Positions 36,687 through 45,421 of a stretch of DNA of 64,000 nucleotides are shown here, in pieces; position 1 is the stretch's first letter; the number at the start of each line of letters is the position of its first letter. This DNA comes from Acetobacter sicerae (GTDB lineage Bacteria > Pseudomonadota > Alphaproteobacteria > Acetobacterales > Acetobacteraceae), in contig NZ_JAAABN010000003.1 in the NCBI RefSeq assembly GCF_011516765.1, positions 1 through 64,000 of the forward strand, written 5' to 3'. The notes below the pieces were generated by a model. It made no database searches. It was not told the origin of the DNA and saw only the letters and a program-made list of their open reading frames with translations. A program made the position numbers and the translations under genes.

Positions 36687-38071
36687 TTTGCATCTTTCGC
36701 TAGGGTGATTGCTTCCTGATTGCTGGCAGGATCCACGTATCGGCTCCAGCGCAGTTCCAGACGACGCATGGAAGGCGTGGCGGCGATGTAACGCCACCGG
36801 ACGGCGCCATCAGGCGCGACGCGCATCAGCCGCCCTCCTTCGGTTTCCTCGATCATGAAGTCCCCGTTCGGAAGCGGTGTGGCGCGTCCCTGCGCCCGTG
36901 TATGGACGCGGAGCTTTTTCATCGCATCATCAAGGGGATAGCTGGCGCTGTCCGTGGCGAAATCGTAGACAGCCACCCGGTTGAAGCCATCGACCTCGCC
37001 TTCGGGCGCGGCAACCCGCCAGTTATTGTCGAACACGGCAATCCGGTGGTCGTCGATGATGCTGACATCATGCTGCATGTGCGAGAAGTTGGATCTCCAC
37101 CACAGGACTTTCCCGGTCGAGGGACGGTACAGCATGACGAGCGACAGGTTGCGCAGGCTGATGAACAGATCACCCGCCAGCCAGTAAGGGCCGGATTTCA
37201 GAACCGGCTGCACATCGTTCAGATGGAACGGATCATCCGTGTAAGGCCGCCCGCGCCAGAGCCAGCCAAGCTGGTTGCTGTCGAGAATGTCGGCGATCCG
37301 CACTTCATGGAGAATCTTCCCGTCAGGGCTGACCTTCATGATGCTCTCATCCTCGAAGAGCGGCCCGACATCAGGAACTTTCGCCTTCGGATACCGGAAG
37401 GGGGCCCAGAGATTGCCGTCACCATCACGCTCGAGCGAATGATGGAAGATGCCGTCGATCATCCATTCCATATGTCCGCAGGCATCGAAGCGGGCCAGCG
37501 GTGAACTGTCGTGAATGACGATGCCGCCATCGGGCATGAGCAGCGGGTGCATCATGAGATTACGTCGGGCATCCCGGTCGCGCCGGACATCAATCAACGG
37601 CGAGACAAAGGTCGAACGGCTATTCATCGTGCGGATGTCGGGCGCGTACTGATGGACAACCGTTCCATCGCGCAGACTGATCAGGCGGACAACGGAACGC
37701 TTCAGATTTTCATCGAACGCCCGCACCAGCACATAGCCATCATCGACAAAAGGCTGATCCGGATTCCGCCAGAGCCCTTCTGGCAGACGCTCGTCATAGG
37801 ACGAAGGAGCATAGCTTCTCGGGATTTTCGTAACGCTTTTGACCGTCTTTTTCAGAACGGAAGGAATATTCGCCAGCCAGAGCGTGCTTTCCCGCACCAG
37901 CGTCTGACGAGGCGGATGCAGGACAAGGCCGCCAAAGCCGATCATCACGACAACCCCCGTCACGAGTGACAGCAGCAGGAGCCACAGCGGGATCGGGCGA
38001 AACATGGCCCGTTCCAGCGCACTGACCGACGCGGACTCCTCAGAAGATTCTTTATCGAAAGAAGAATGCAA
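36677..38071 (-). CDS. membrane-anchored arylsulfotransferase (ASST)-like protein
   Basis: The 464-residue product has one membrane anchor (PLWLLLLSLVTGVVVMIGF, about residues 28-46) and a large periplasmic beta-propeller. Histidine-bearing repeats typical of ASST enzymes are present: HHSLERDGDGNLWAP, DPFHLNDVQPV and SHMQHDVSII. ASST moves sulfate between phenolic compounds without PAPS through a histidine intermediate. Whether the catalytic histidine is kept cannot be settled by eye. It is the first gene of the - strand cluster. Confidence 0.78.
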   Translation of the reverse strand: MHSSFDKESSEESASVSALERAMFRPIPLWLLLLSLVTGVVVMIGFGGLVLHPPRQTLVRESTLWLANIPSVLKKTVKSVTKIPRSYAPSSYDERLPEGLWRNPDQPFVDDGYVLVRAFDENLKRSVVRLISLRDGTVVHQYAPDIRTMNSRSTFVSPLIDVRRDRDARRNLMMHPLLMPDGGIVIHDSSPLARFDACGHMEWMIDGIFHHSLERDGDGNLWAPFRYPKAKVPDVGPLFEDESIMKVSPDGKILHEVRIADILDSNQLGWLWRGRPYTDDPFHLNDVQPVLKSGPYWLAGDLFISLRNLSLVMLYRPSTGKVLWWRSNFSHMQHDVSIIDDHRIAVFDNNWRVAAPEGEVDGFNRVAVYDFATDSASYPLDDAMKKLRVHTRAQGRATPLPNGDFMIEETEGGRLMRVAPDGAVRWRYIAATPSMRRLELRWSRYVDPASNQEAITLAKDAKCN

Positions 38072-38744
38072 AATGGCACCTGAGGTACAAGCAAGCCGCT
38101 ATGCCGTTGCCATTCACAGTCAGGGCGAACAACATGAAGTAAAAGAGAATTATTCTTATCTGAAGGATGAATGTTACGCTAAAGTTTCATTTATGTTGCG
38201 AAGTGGTTTTCGATCATATCCGAACGATTTTTCGTCAAAAGATCACGCATATCAAAAATATGAAAACCGTATCTATTGTGTGGTGACATTTGAAAGCAGA
38301 GAGCCTTCAGGTCACGTTGCCACCTCTCCCCTTCAACCGGGGCTGCAATGTGGACTCCACGTCTTCTGTTTGCATGACGTGTTCCTGAAGATTTCTTAGA
38401 AACAAACCGTATCTGGGCCAGCCTTTTCCTGCCTGCGCATAAGACGATCATCCCTGTTCAAGTCAGTGAATTCTTCTGCATCAGAAAGCGAAGCTGGAGT
38501 TTTGTCCATGCGCCGGGACGAGCCTTATCGGATTCCCGAAGAACAACGGATCAGTTCCGTCCTTTGTCCGGAAAGCGCCCCTCCGTCCAAGGGTATGTCC
38601 ATTATCTATTTTACGAAAAAGAAACCCCTTGCGGCCTCTGAAACGAAACAGTCCAGAGGCCGCAAGGGGCCATGATACGCGGAGGCCAGGTCTTCTCGGA
38701 GCCGTTTACCCGCCTCCGCCAAAAACTGACGGGATGCCGCCGCT
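38072..38744. other. intergenic stretch holding the nuoM terminator
   Basis: I find no convincing gene in this stretch. Open frames on both strands are short, overlap one another and lack motifs. The part nearest 38072 must hold the promoter of the ASST-like operon. The part nearest 38745 contains a strong hairpin at 38625-38669. Confidence 0.5.
38625..38669 (-). terminator. terminator of nuoM
   Basis: A 16-bp perfect inverted repeat (38625-38640 and 38654-38669) is followed on the - strand by TTTCTTTTT. It lies 76 bases past the nuoM stop codon. Confidence 0.85.
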
Positions 38745-40256
38745 TTACCGGGCAGCAATCACCTGATGCGCCGTGTGCGCCATGGCTTCCTGATTGGGTG
38801 CGCCAAGGGCATGCACGATCACGGGATCGAACAGGCTGGTGAAGGACGCCGGATGGACACCCATCCACAGCGTGACCACTGCCAGCGGCACCAGCACCAT
38901 CATCTCGGCGGGCGTCAGGTCCCGTAGCAGACTGACGGTGCCTTTCACGGAACCGAAGATCACATCCCGATAGAGCGCCAGCATATAGACCGCGCCCATG
39001 ATCATTGTCGTCCCGGCCAGAAGCGCCAGCCAGAAGGAGACATGGATCGCGCCCATCAGGACCAGCAGTTCACCCACGAAGGAGCCTGTTCCCGGCAGGC
39101 CGACGTTGGCCATCGTGAACAGCATGGCCAGAGAAGCCAGCGCGGGCATGCGGAACGCCACGCCACCAAGGGCTGAGATGTCGCGGGTCTCGGCGCGCCA
39201 CGCGATGGCGGCGACGCAGAAGAACAGCGCCGCAATCACCACGCCATGCGAGAGCATCTGATAGATCGCGCCGTCCACACCCTCGGCGTTGAGGGTGAAC
39301 AGACCGACCGCGATCATGCCCATGTGCGAGAAGGAGGAATAGGCGATGACCTTCTTCATGTCCTTCTGCGCGAAGGCGATGAAAGCGGCGTAGATGATGG
39401 CGATCACGCCGAGCGGCAGGATATAGGGCGCGAAACGATGCACCGCATCAGGGAACATCAGCACGCCAAAGCGCAACAGACCGTAAGCGCCGGTCTTGGA
39501 GAGAACGCCCGAAAGAAGGGCCGTGGTCGGCGTGGGCGCTTCCGTATAGGCGTCCGGCAGCCAGGCGTGCAGCGGGAACAGCGGCAGTTTCACACCGAAG
39601 GCGATGACGAAGGCCATCAGCAGCCAGCACTGTACGGAGAGCGAGAAATGCCCCTGCATCAGCGCCGGAATATCGGTCGTGCCCGCCATGTTCCACATCG
39701 CCACCAACGCGACGAGCATGAACAGTGAGCCACCGAAGGTGAACAGGAAGAACTGGAGCGACGCCCAGATGCGCTTCGGACCGCCCCACACGCCGATCAT
39801 CAGGCTCGCCGGGATCAGGGTCGCCTCATAGAACATGTAGAACACGACAAGATCGAGCGCCGAGAACAGGCCCATCAGCGCCGTTTCAAGGAACATGACA
39901 GCGGCCATGAAGTCACAGGCGCGCCCCTGCACGCTCCGCCACCCGGCCCCGATCGAAAGCGGCGTCAGGAAAGCCGTCAGCAGAACGAAGACGAGACTGA
40001 CGCCATCGACGCCCGTATGGTACGAAATGCCGAAATTCGGCATCCACGCCAGTTGGGTCTCATACTGCGCGCCCGGTATCTGCGGATCGAAACCGACCCA
40101 CATGACCACGGAGAGCGCGAGCACCGCGAGGCTCGTCCACAATGCGATCCAGCGACCAGTCCGATCCGCCGTCTCCGGTGCGCCCTTGGCGAGCAGAATG
40201 GCCAGACCGCCCAGAAGCGGCAGATAGGTGACGAGTGTAAGAATGATCGGGTGCAC
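38745..40256 (-). CDS. nuoM: NADH-quinone oxidoreductase subunit M homologue, orphan
   Basis: The 503-residue protein is a proton-pumping antiporter-like subunit of complex I. Visible motifs are LFFYEATLIP-type FYMFYEATLIPASLMIG with the key glutamate, GVKLPLFPLHAWLPDAYTEAPT with the lysine, KDMKKVIAYSSFSHMG and MANVGLPGTGSFVGE. I start at the GTG 40256, since the family begins close to this HPIILTLVTYLPLLG. Length fits NuoM. No other nuo gene adjoins it and terminators flank it on both sides. It could supply subunit M to a complex encoded elsewhere or work in another ion-pumping complex. Confidence 0.88.
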   Translation of the reverse strand: MHPIILTLVTYLPLLGGLAILLAKGAPETADRTGRWIALWTSLAVLALSVVMWVGFDPQIPGAQYETQLAWMPNFGISYHTGVDGVSLVFVLLTAFLTPLSIGAGWRSVQGRACDFMAAVMFLETALMGLFSALDLVVFYMFYEATLIPASLMIGVWGGPKRIWASLQFFLFTFGGSLFMLVALVAMWNMAGTTDIPALMQGHFSLSVQCWLLMAFVIAFGVKLPLFPLHAWLPDAYTEAPTPTTALLSGVLSKTGAYGLLRFGVLMFPDAVHRFAPYILPLGVIAIIYAAFIAFAQKDMKKVIAYSSFSHMGMIAVGLFTLNAEGVDGAIYQMLSHGVVIAALFFCVAAIAWRAETRDISALGGVAFRMPALASLAMLFTMANVGLPGTGSFVGELLVLMGAIHVSFWLALLAGTTMIMGAVYMLALYRDVIFGSVKGTVSLLRDLTPAEMMVLVPLAVVTLWMGVHPASFTSLFDPVIVHALGAPNQEAMAHTAHQVIAAR

Positions 40257-40601
40257 GGCGTACTCACAGGGTTCGGTACGATAATTCTGCGCAGACCTTA
40301 GCGCCCAGAACCTCATGCGACCAGTCATGAGTCGTATGGAAGGAGACCACCAAACCCGCTCGTCCCGGCGCTGATCATCCTGCCGGACCGTGCAGGTTGG
40401 AGGGGGATGTCTTTCACACAGCATCCGGGCGTCACCCACGGAGTCACAGGCGCAATTCCGCCGATTCAGCGCATTTTACAGGCATACTTCCGCATTCCAG
40501 AAACAGCGCCATCCCAGACCGTGACTGAAGAAAAAGGCACAAAAAAACGGCATCCCTGAAAGGATGCCGTTGCATTGCGTCACCGCATTGTGAAATGCGG
40601 A
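40257..40601. other. nuoM upstream region
   Basis: No gene is evident. The segment contains the mlaC terminator at 40547-40570 and should contain a separate nuoM promoter on the - strand. Confidence 0.45.
40547..40570 (-). terminator. terminator of mlaC
   Basis: ACGGCATCC and GGATGCCGT form a 9-bp stem with a 6-base loop. On the - strand it is followed by a run of T, 32 bases past the mlaC stop. Confidence 0.8.
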
Positions 40602-41228
40602 TCAGCCGGGTTTGGCTGTTTTATGACGCTCGACCTGCAGCTTCAGCGCACTCAGGATTGCTGAAACCTGACCGCCATGCTGCTGGATGAAGGACGCATA
40701 ATCCTGACGCTGCGTCAGACGAAGGCTTGCGCCTTCGGCAAGGACGTCCACAACCTTCGGAGACCCGCTGCTGGTGCTGACAATCCATTCAAGATTGGCG
40801 TCGGCCTGCTGCGGGCGATGCAGGATCGTGTCGACAGACTGATCCTCACCCTTGGGCGTAGCCCCGCCGATCGTGAAGCTGACGCCGCGGTAATCACCCA
40901 GCTTGTCGGTGATCGTATTGACCAGCACCTGACGGAACAGATTCAGATACTCGGCCTGCTGCTCCGGCGTCGCCGTACGCCAGTACCGCCCGAGACAGAA
41001 GCGTCCGATGGCGTCGACATCCACGTCACTCTGCAGAATGGGAAGAACCTTTTCCTTCTTCTGCGCCCCTGACAGGTTGCTGTTCACGATCGTAACCAGA
41101 CGATCACCGAGGCTGTGAACAAATGCCGTAGCGGATTGCTCAGCAGAAGCCGGGCGCGCAACGCCGGACGCCAGACCGGCTGCGACAAGCGTTCCGAGCA
41201 GGAAGCGGCGGGTAAAACTGATCTTCAT
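40602..41228 (-). CDS. mlaC: MlaC/Ttg2D-family periplasmic phospholipid-binding protein
   Basis: The 208-residue protein begins with a signal peptide (RRFLLGTLVAAGLASGVARPASA). The mature part matches MlaC/Ttg2D: FCLGRYWRTATPEQQAEYLNLF and LVNTITDKLGDYRGVSF. MlaC shuttles phospholipids between MlaA in the outer membrane and the MlaFEDB complex in the inner membrane. In hopanoid producers a similar protein is called HpnM, an alternative here. It follows the mlaA-like gene after about 45 bases, so the two form an operon. The inner-membrane transporter genes are not nearby. Confidence 0.86.
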   Translation of the reverse strand: MKISFTRRFLLGTLVAAGLASGVARPASAEQSATAFVHSLGDRLVTIVNSNLSGAQKKEKVLPILQSDVDVDAIGRFCLGRYWRTATPEQQAEYLNLFRQVLVNTITDKLGDYRGVSFTIGGATPKGEDQSVDTILHRPQQADANLEWIVSTSSGSPKVVDVLAEGASLRLTQRQDYASFIQQHGGQVSAILSALKLQVERHKTAKPG

Positions 41229-41273
41229 AATAACTCTGCCCCTGGTCTTCTTCTGGAATCTTCTTAAGGCGGA

Positions 41274-42050
41274 TCAATTATACCAGTCGGGAACAGTCGC
41301 CCGATGGTCGTTCTTGATAGCATCCGCCATGGCCTTGCGCTGCTGCTGATACGCACTGCGGATGGTCGCATACGGATCAAGCGCATCGCGCTGCACCTGA
41401 TCCAGATCGTCAAGATGATTGGCCCGGGTGTTGATGACGCCCATGATGTTATAGGCCCAGTTGAACGTCAGCAGGCCGTAGCCACGCGGAACATAGTTCC
41501 ACGGAGAAAGCCCCTGATCCAGACCATAGCCGATGCCGTCACGGATAGTGGACGGCCCCATCATGGGCAGGAAAAGATACGGCCCGGAAGCGATACCCCA
41601 CGTGGCAAGGGTCAGACCGCCGTCATTGTCGTGGTGCGGATAACCCGCATACTTCGCCACGTCGATGAAACCACCGACACCGGCCACCATGTTGATGCAC
41701 CAGCGGACGAAAGCGTCTCCCGCACGACGCGGCTTGCCTGCGCCGACGTCATTAAAGAACACCACAGGCTCGTTCATGGTCTGGACCATGTTGCCGAGCG
41801 ACTTACGCACGGGAACCGGCACGGCCCAGACATAGGCCTTGGCGACAGGGCGCATGGAGTATTTATCCACCGTCACCGAAAGATTGTACATCTTGCGGTT
41901 GAGAGGCTCATATTTGTCGTTGGCTTCTTTATATTCGGCCAGCGCGTCAGGATCGGTCGGCTTGGGGGCCACCCAGGAGGAACAGCCAGCAAGAACCAGC
42001 GTCCCGAGCATCAGTGTTCCGTTACGGAAAGCGCGGATGCGGGTTTTCAC
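41274..42050 (-). CDS. mlaA: MlaA/VacJ-family outer-membrane lipoprotein
   Basis: The protein has a lipoprotein signal ending in LVLAGCSS, then the MlaA domain: KYEPLNRKMYNLS, VRKSLGNMVQTMNEPVVFFND, NMVAGVGGFIDVA and YLFLPMMGPSTIRDGIGYGLD. MlaA forms a ring in the outer membrane that removes misplaced phospholipids from the outer leaflet. I start at the GTG 42050, which gives a compact signal (258 residues); an ATG at 42110 would add 20 residues. It lies directly upstream of mlaC on the same strand. Confidence 0.88.
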   Translation of the reverse strand: MKTRIRAFRNGTLMLGTLVLAGCSSWVAPKPTDPDALAEYKEANDKYEPLNRKMYNLSVTVDKYSMRPVAKAYVWAVPVPVRKSLGNMVQTMNEPVVFFNDVGAGKPRRAGDAFVRWCINMVAGVGGFIDVAKYAGYPHHDNDGGLTLATWGIASGPYLFLPMMGPSTIRDGIGYGLDQGLSPWNYVPRGYGLLTFNWAYNIMGVINTRANHLDDLDQVQRDALDPYATIRSAYQQQRKAMADAIKNDHRATVPDWYN

Positions 42051-42468
42051 CGAACGGCCCGAAGCACTGGAAAAAGGTTCCAGATGCAGGTCTTCCTTCA
42101 CTGAGCCCATGCCCGTCAGTCTCTCCGTTACCCCGTCAGCCCTCTCCGGGACCGCAAGGCCAGCCAGCAGGACGAACATGTTATGCTTCTCTGAGCGTCT
42201 ATCTACTGCCCTGTCTAACACGTCGCCGCCCGGATGCAATCAGTTGCCATTGTGTGAATGGCTCTCACCACCACGCTCCCGCCCCCTGATCAGGGCGGCC
42301 GCCAGCATTGTGAACGCGAAACAGCGCGGGTGGTTGAGGCTCCTCTGTCTTTCTCCGGCTCTTTTCGTCGTCTGTTGCGATGAAGCCACAGGCCGCGGGC
42401 TTGCTGGATGACAGGGAAATGCTGGCTGTTTGGCCAAATCAGATCGGAGTTACATGCAGAGATAACTG

Positions 42469-42532
42469 TCCTTTGGGGGCCTTGCCCCTGCCTTCCACAA
42501 GGGGGGCAGTCCCTTTGATCCCGACTTGTTGA
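42469..42532 (+). repeat. dispersed intergenic repeat, family B
   Basis: The element reads CTTTGGGGGCCTTGCCCCTG, CCACAAGGGGGGCAG, then CCCTTTGATCC. It shares these blocks in order with 63493-63546 and, on the opposite strand, 20525-20581. It lies in the gap between mlaA and the DUF2076 gene. Confidence 0.7.
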
Positions 42533-42585
42533 AATCAAGGAATGGAAGGGGGAATCCTGCTTCACCTTCCCATCAAATAAAAAGA

Positions 42586-42611
42586 CCCGGTCCTCACGAA
42601 AGAGAACCGGG
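42586..42611 (-). terminator. terminator of the DUF2076 gene
   Basis: CCCGGTCCTC and GAGAACCGGG form a 10-bp stem with one mismatch and a 6-base loop. On the - strand it is followed by CTTTTTATTTG, 64 bases past the stop codon. Confidence 0.8.
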
Positions 42612-42674
42612 CCGGAAAACCAAACTCAGAACGTAAGAGTGTGGATGAAAGAACTGGAGAATCGACGGATTCAA

Positions 42675-43457
42675 TCAGAACGACTGATCGTCTCCGCCAC
42701 CCCAGTCGCCGCCGCCATCGCCACCCCAGCCATCATTGCCGCCACCATCGGCGTCGAAGCCCGAATCAGCCGTGGTGCCTGCGCCCGCAAACGGATCAGG
42801 CGCGCCAGCTCCACCGGCCGAATCACCATAATAGTTGTTGACGACCGTCTGATCGGGAGCGCCCCAGCCACCGGCTGCGTTTCCGCTCATGTCACCTGCA
42901 CCATGATGACCACTGAACAGGCCCTCAAGCGCGTTCGCAGCCATCATGCCGCCAGCAACACCAGCAGCAGTTGTCAGAGCCGACCCAAGGAAACCCGATC
43001 CGCCCTGACGGAACATGCCGGGCTGGAACCCCGGAGGCATGGGCTGCATCTGCGGCTGCTGGGCATAGCCCTGCGGCTGACCGCCCCACCCCGGAGGCGG
43101 CGCCTGCTGCGGGCGCTGCTGACCACCGCCGAACAGTCCGCCAAGGAAACCGCCCGAACTGCCTTTTGACTGCTGGGCCTGTTGCAGGGCCTGCTGCGCC
43201 TGCTGAAGCTGGAACTGCAGCTCGCGGATACGGTTCTGGGCCTCGACGAGCGCCGCTTCCTGCACCACAGCCATCTGGGTGATGCGATAACGGGCTTCCG
43301 GATATTTCTGGAAGTTCTGGGCGATGAAGGCATCCGCTTCGGGATCAATCGGCGGCAGGGACGGGTTGGTGGATGGCACACTCCCTGCACTGGCCTGCGG
43401 CGCCCCGCCGACACGCGCAATGAAGTTAGATATCAGATCGCGTTCCTGGCTATTCAT
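42675..43457 (-). CDS. DUF2076 family protein
   Basis: The 260-residue protein has the DUF2076 N-terminus (MNSQERDLISNFIARVG, then DPEADAFIAQNFQKYPEARYRITQMAVVQEAAL), a glutamine-rich coiled coil (about residues 72-95) and a glycine/proline/glutamine-rich middle. A hydrophobic GFLGSALTTAAGVAGGMMAANALEG segment and a C-terminal tail of glycine and aspartate follow. The family is periplasmic or membrane-associated with unknown function; no signal peptide is visible. It is monocistronic. Confidence 0.85.
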   Translation of the reverse strand: MNSQERDLISNFIARVGGAPQASAGSVPSTNPSLPPIDPEADAFIAQNFQKYPEARYRITQMAVVQEAALVEAQNRIRELQFQLQQAQQALQQAQQSKGSSGGFLGGLFGGGQQRPQQAPPPGWGGQPQGYAQQPQMQPMPPGFQPGMFRQGGSGFLGSALTTAAGVAGGMMAANALEGLFSGHHGAGDMSGNAAGGWGAPDQTVVNNYYGDSAGGAGAPDPFAGAGTTADSGFDADGGGNDGWGGDGGGDWGGGDDQSF

Positions 43458-43574
43458 CTGCTTGATCCCTCATGGCCGTGCTGGCCGGACTACCCTGTGT
43501 TTAAGGTGGGAACAGGATGCAAAAACAGCAACCCCATTCCAAAGACGTCATCTCACCATATCATAGTCACGGAA

Positions 43575-44075
43575 TTATGGGCTTTTTGCGCCGGAACCGT
43601 AAATAACAGTCAGCCGGGCCGACGCCAGACGGTGATGATGCACCATGAACCCAACAAGAGCCGGGCTGGAATCGGCACTCACTTCAAGCTTTGGAACATC
43701 CAGCGCCGTGACGGTAAACACATAACGATGCATGTGACCGGGAGGAGGCGCGGCTCCGCCATAGCCAGGAACGCCAAAGTCGGTCCGCACTTCAAGTGCG
43801 CCCTCGGGGAGGCCACCCTTACCCAAACCCGCACCTTCAGGCAGTGAAGTCACGCCTGCCGGGATATTGGCGACGACCCAATGCCACCAGCCTGAACCGG
43901 TGGGAGCATCAGGATCATAAAGCGTGACCACAAAGCTCTTTGTTCCGGCTGGAGCCCCGTCCCACTGCAGCGGAGGAGACAGATTGCCCCCCGTCTGCCC
44001 CATACCGGAATAGACCTGCGCCTGAGGCATCACGGCACCATTGCTGAAAGCCGGGCTCGTCAAGGTGAACGCCAT
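43575..44075 (-). CDS. YbhB/YbcL (PEBP/RKIP-like) protein
   Basis: The 166-residue protein is a phosphatidylethanolamine-binding-protein-like fold: SPPLQWDGAPAGTKSFVVTLYDPDAP, GWWHWVVANIP and PGYGGAAPPPGHMHRYVFTV contain the conserved anion-binding pocket residues. E. coli YbhB and YbcL are homologues; their cellular role is unclear. No signal peptide is present. It lies 33 bases after a small gene on the same strand, probably one transcript. Confidence 0.9.
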   Translation of the reverse strand: MAFTLTSPAFSNGAVMPQAQVYSGMGQTGGNLSPPLQWDGAPAGTKSFVVTLYDPDAPTGSGWWHWVVANIPAGVTSLPEGAGLGKGGLPEGALEVRTDFGVPGYGGAAPPPGHMHRYVFTVTALDVPKLEVSADSSPALVGFMVHHHRLASARLTVIYGSGAKSP

Positions 44076-44108
44076 GGGAGGGACTCCTTATCGTGTGGAC
44101 TCTTTCGG

Positions 44109-44327
44109 TTACCAGTTGAGGCTGATCAGCCAGAACTCTTCCGACGTCAGTGTCACGCCATCATTCTTCGGCGACTCCGAGGCGGCGAGAGCGAGGGCGG
44201 CAATACGCTCGACCATGATCGTTTTACGCTGATGCGCTTCCGAGGACTCGTTGGCGGCCTTGAGCACGTCGAGGGACGTCTTGGCGGCCTTGGCGACACG
44301 GGCGGCATCAAGCAGCGCGTAGGACAT
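44109..44327 (-). CDS. small protein of unknown function upstream of PEBP gene
   Basis: This 72-residue protein is alanine-rich and probably helical (AARVAKAAKTSLDVLKAANE, then RKTIMVERIAALALAASE). AGGAG lies 8 bases before the ATG at 44327, which supports real translation. It precedes the PEBP gene in the same direction. I do not recognise the family. Confidence 0.6.
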   Translation of the reverse strand: MSYALLDAARVAKAAKTSLDVLKAANESSEAHQRKTIMVERIAALALAASESPKNDGVTLTSEEFWLISLNW

Positions 44328-44824
44328 AGTGAAACTCCTGCAAACAAATTCGGATCAAATGATCTGCGGAAGAAAATGGGCTGTCGGAGCTTTCTGTTCA
44401 AGGGCAGGCTGCCTCCAGCGCCAAACACTCCCCTGAATTTCGGCTTTGCTTTTTTGGGTGGGCCGCCAGCACGGAGGCTGGAGGATGGCTGGCAGAACGA
44501 GGCTTCTTCCGATGATTTTATCAGCCAGAAGCCCTCGCCTCATTTCCACTTATTTCTATGCGTCTTTCTGCAATGGAAAATATTACCTAAAAAATAAAAA
44601 GCTTATTTCGCAGGAAAAAACACATTCCGTAACATTTATTATTTTACCAATCTGATGAAATGCGATTATTTTTCTTGCTTTTCACTCTCCTTTATGTGAA
44701 TAACCTCCTCGGTGGATGCTCTATATGAGGGTCGCTGATGCACGTTGTGTCAGTCTGTCCCGTTGGAAGTTACGATTGTGCACGTGTTCTGTGCGCGACC
44801 ACCATGTTAAAAAGGAGCCTCGTT
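44328..44824. other. divergent region with long cspA leader
   Basis: No gene is evident. The region becomes AT-rich from about 44560. A possible -10 element (CTATATGAGG, about 44718-44727) would give a cspA leader of roughly 95 bases, and AAGGAG lies before the cspA start. Long structured leaders are usual for cold-shock genes. The same stretch must hold the promoter for the - strand gene ending at 44327. Confidence 0.45.
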
Positions 44825-45031
44825 ATGACAACAGGCACCGTAAAGTGGTTTAATTCTACAAAAGGTTTTGGATTCATTCAGCCGGAGGATGGCTCCCCGG
44901 ATGTATTCGTCCACATTACAGCCCTTGAGCGCGCCGGTATGGCTTCGCTTAATGAAGGGCAGCAGATTTCATACGAGATCGAAGCTGGCCGTAATGGCAA
45001 GAAATCCGCAGTCAATCTTAAGGCTGCGTGA
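44825..45031 (+). CDS. cspA: cold-shock protein, CspA family
   Basis: This 68-residue nucleic-acid-binding protein consists of a single cold-shock domain with both RNA-binding motifs: [18 protein letters not shown] (RNP1 KGFGFI) and [10 protein letters not shown] (RNP2). It acts as an RNA chaperone. AAGGAG lies about 8 bases upstream of the ATG at 44825. A strong terminator follows. Whether it is cold-induced or constitutive cannot be told. Confidence 0.93.
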   Translation: MTTGTVKWFNSTKGFGFIQPEDGSPDVFVHITALERAGMASLNEGQQISYEIEAGRNGKKSAVNLKAA

Positions 45032-45062
45032 TTAAAGATTGGCAGTAATGCCGTCTGGAAGA

Positions 45063-45088
45063 GCCGCCCATCAGGGCGGCTTTTTTTG
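45063..45088 (+). terminator. terminator of cspA
   Basis: GCCGCCC and GGGCGGC form a 7-bp stem with a short ATCA loop, followed by TTTTTTT. It begins 31 bases past the stop codon. Confidence 0.92.
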
Positions 45089-45223
45089 TGTCCTACCATC
45101 GGACATCACTCTGCCCTGCGAACAATGCTGCGCCCAAAAGGATAGATTCAAAAATAATTTTGCTTCTTTGTGGGGCGTCGAGCGGAGTGTCGCGACAGGT
45201 CTCATCCGGTTTTCCTGATCGTG

Positions 45224-45270
45224 ACGTTTTCCGTAGCTTTTTGAAAAAGCTGCACCAGAAACTTCTTCTG
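45224..45270 (+). repeat. dispersed intergenic repeat, family A
   Basis: GTTTTCCGTAGCTTTTTGAA is followed by AAGCTGCACCAGAAACTTCTTC. The AGCTTTTTGAAAAAGCT part is a perfect palindrome. Related copies lie at 17337-17408 and 56283-56356. Confidence 0.7.
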
Positions 45271-45421
45271 GATTCACGAAGTATCCTTCTGGAAATTTTT
45301 GACTGATCATCGTCCGGCGCAGTTTTCAGGGAAATTCAGGAATGATCAGATTCATTTTCTCCTATAGTTCTCTTAAACAGAGTCACTCACTTTGTTCATT
45401 CAGGCCAGTTTGCGTGCAAAA

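Noticed and set aside
38466-38675. Possible small gene in the gap between the ASST operon and nuoM
   Set aside because: The frame runs into the nuoM terminator hairpin and the sequence has no motif or good start site.
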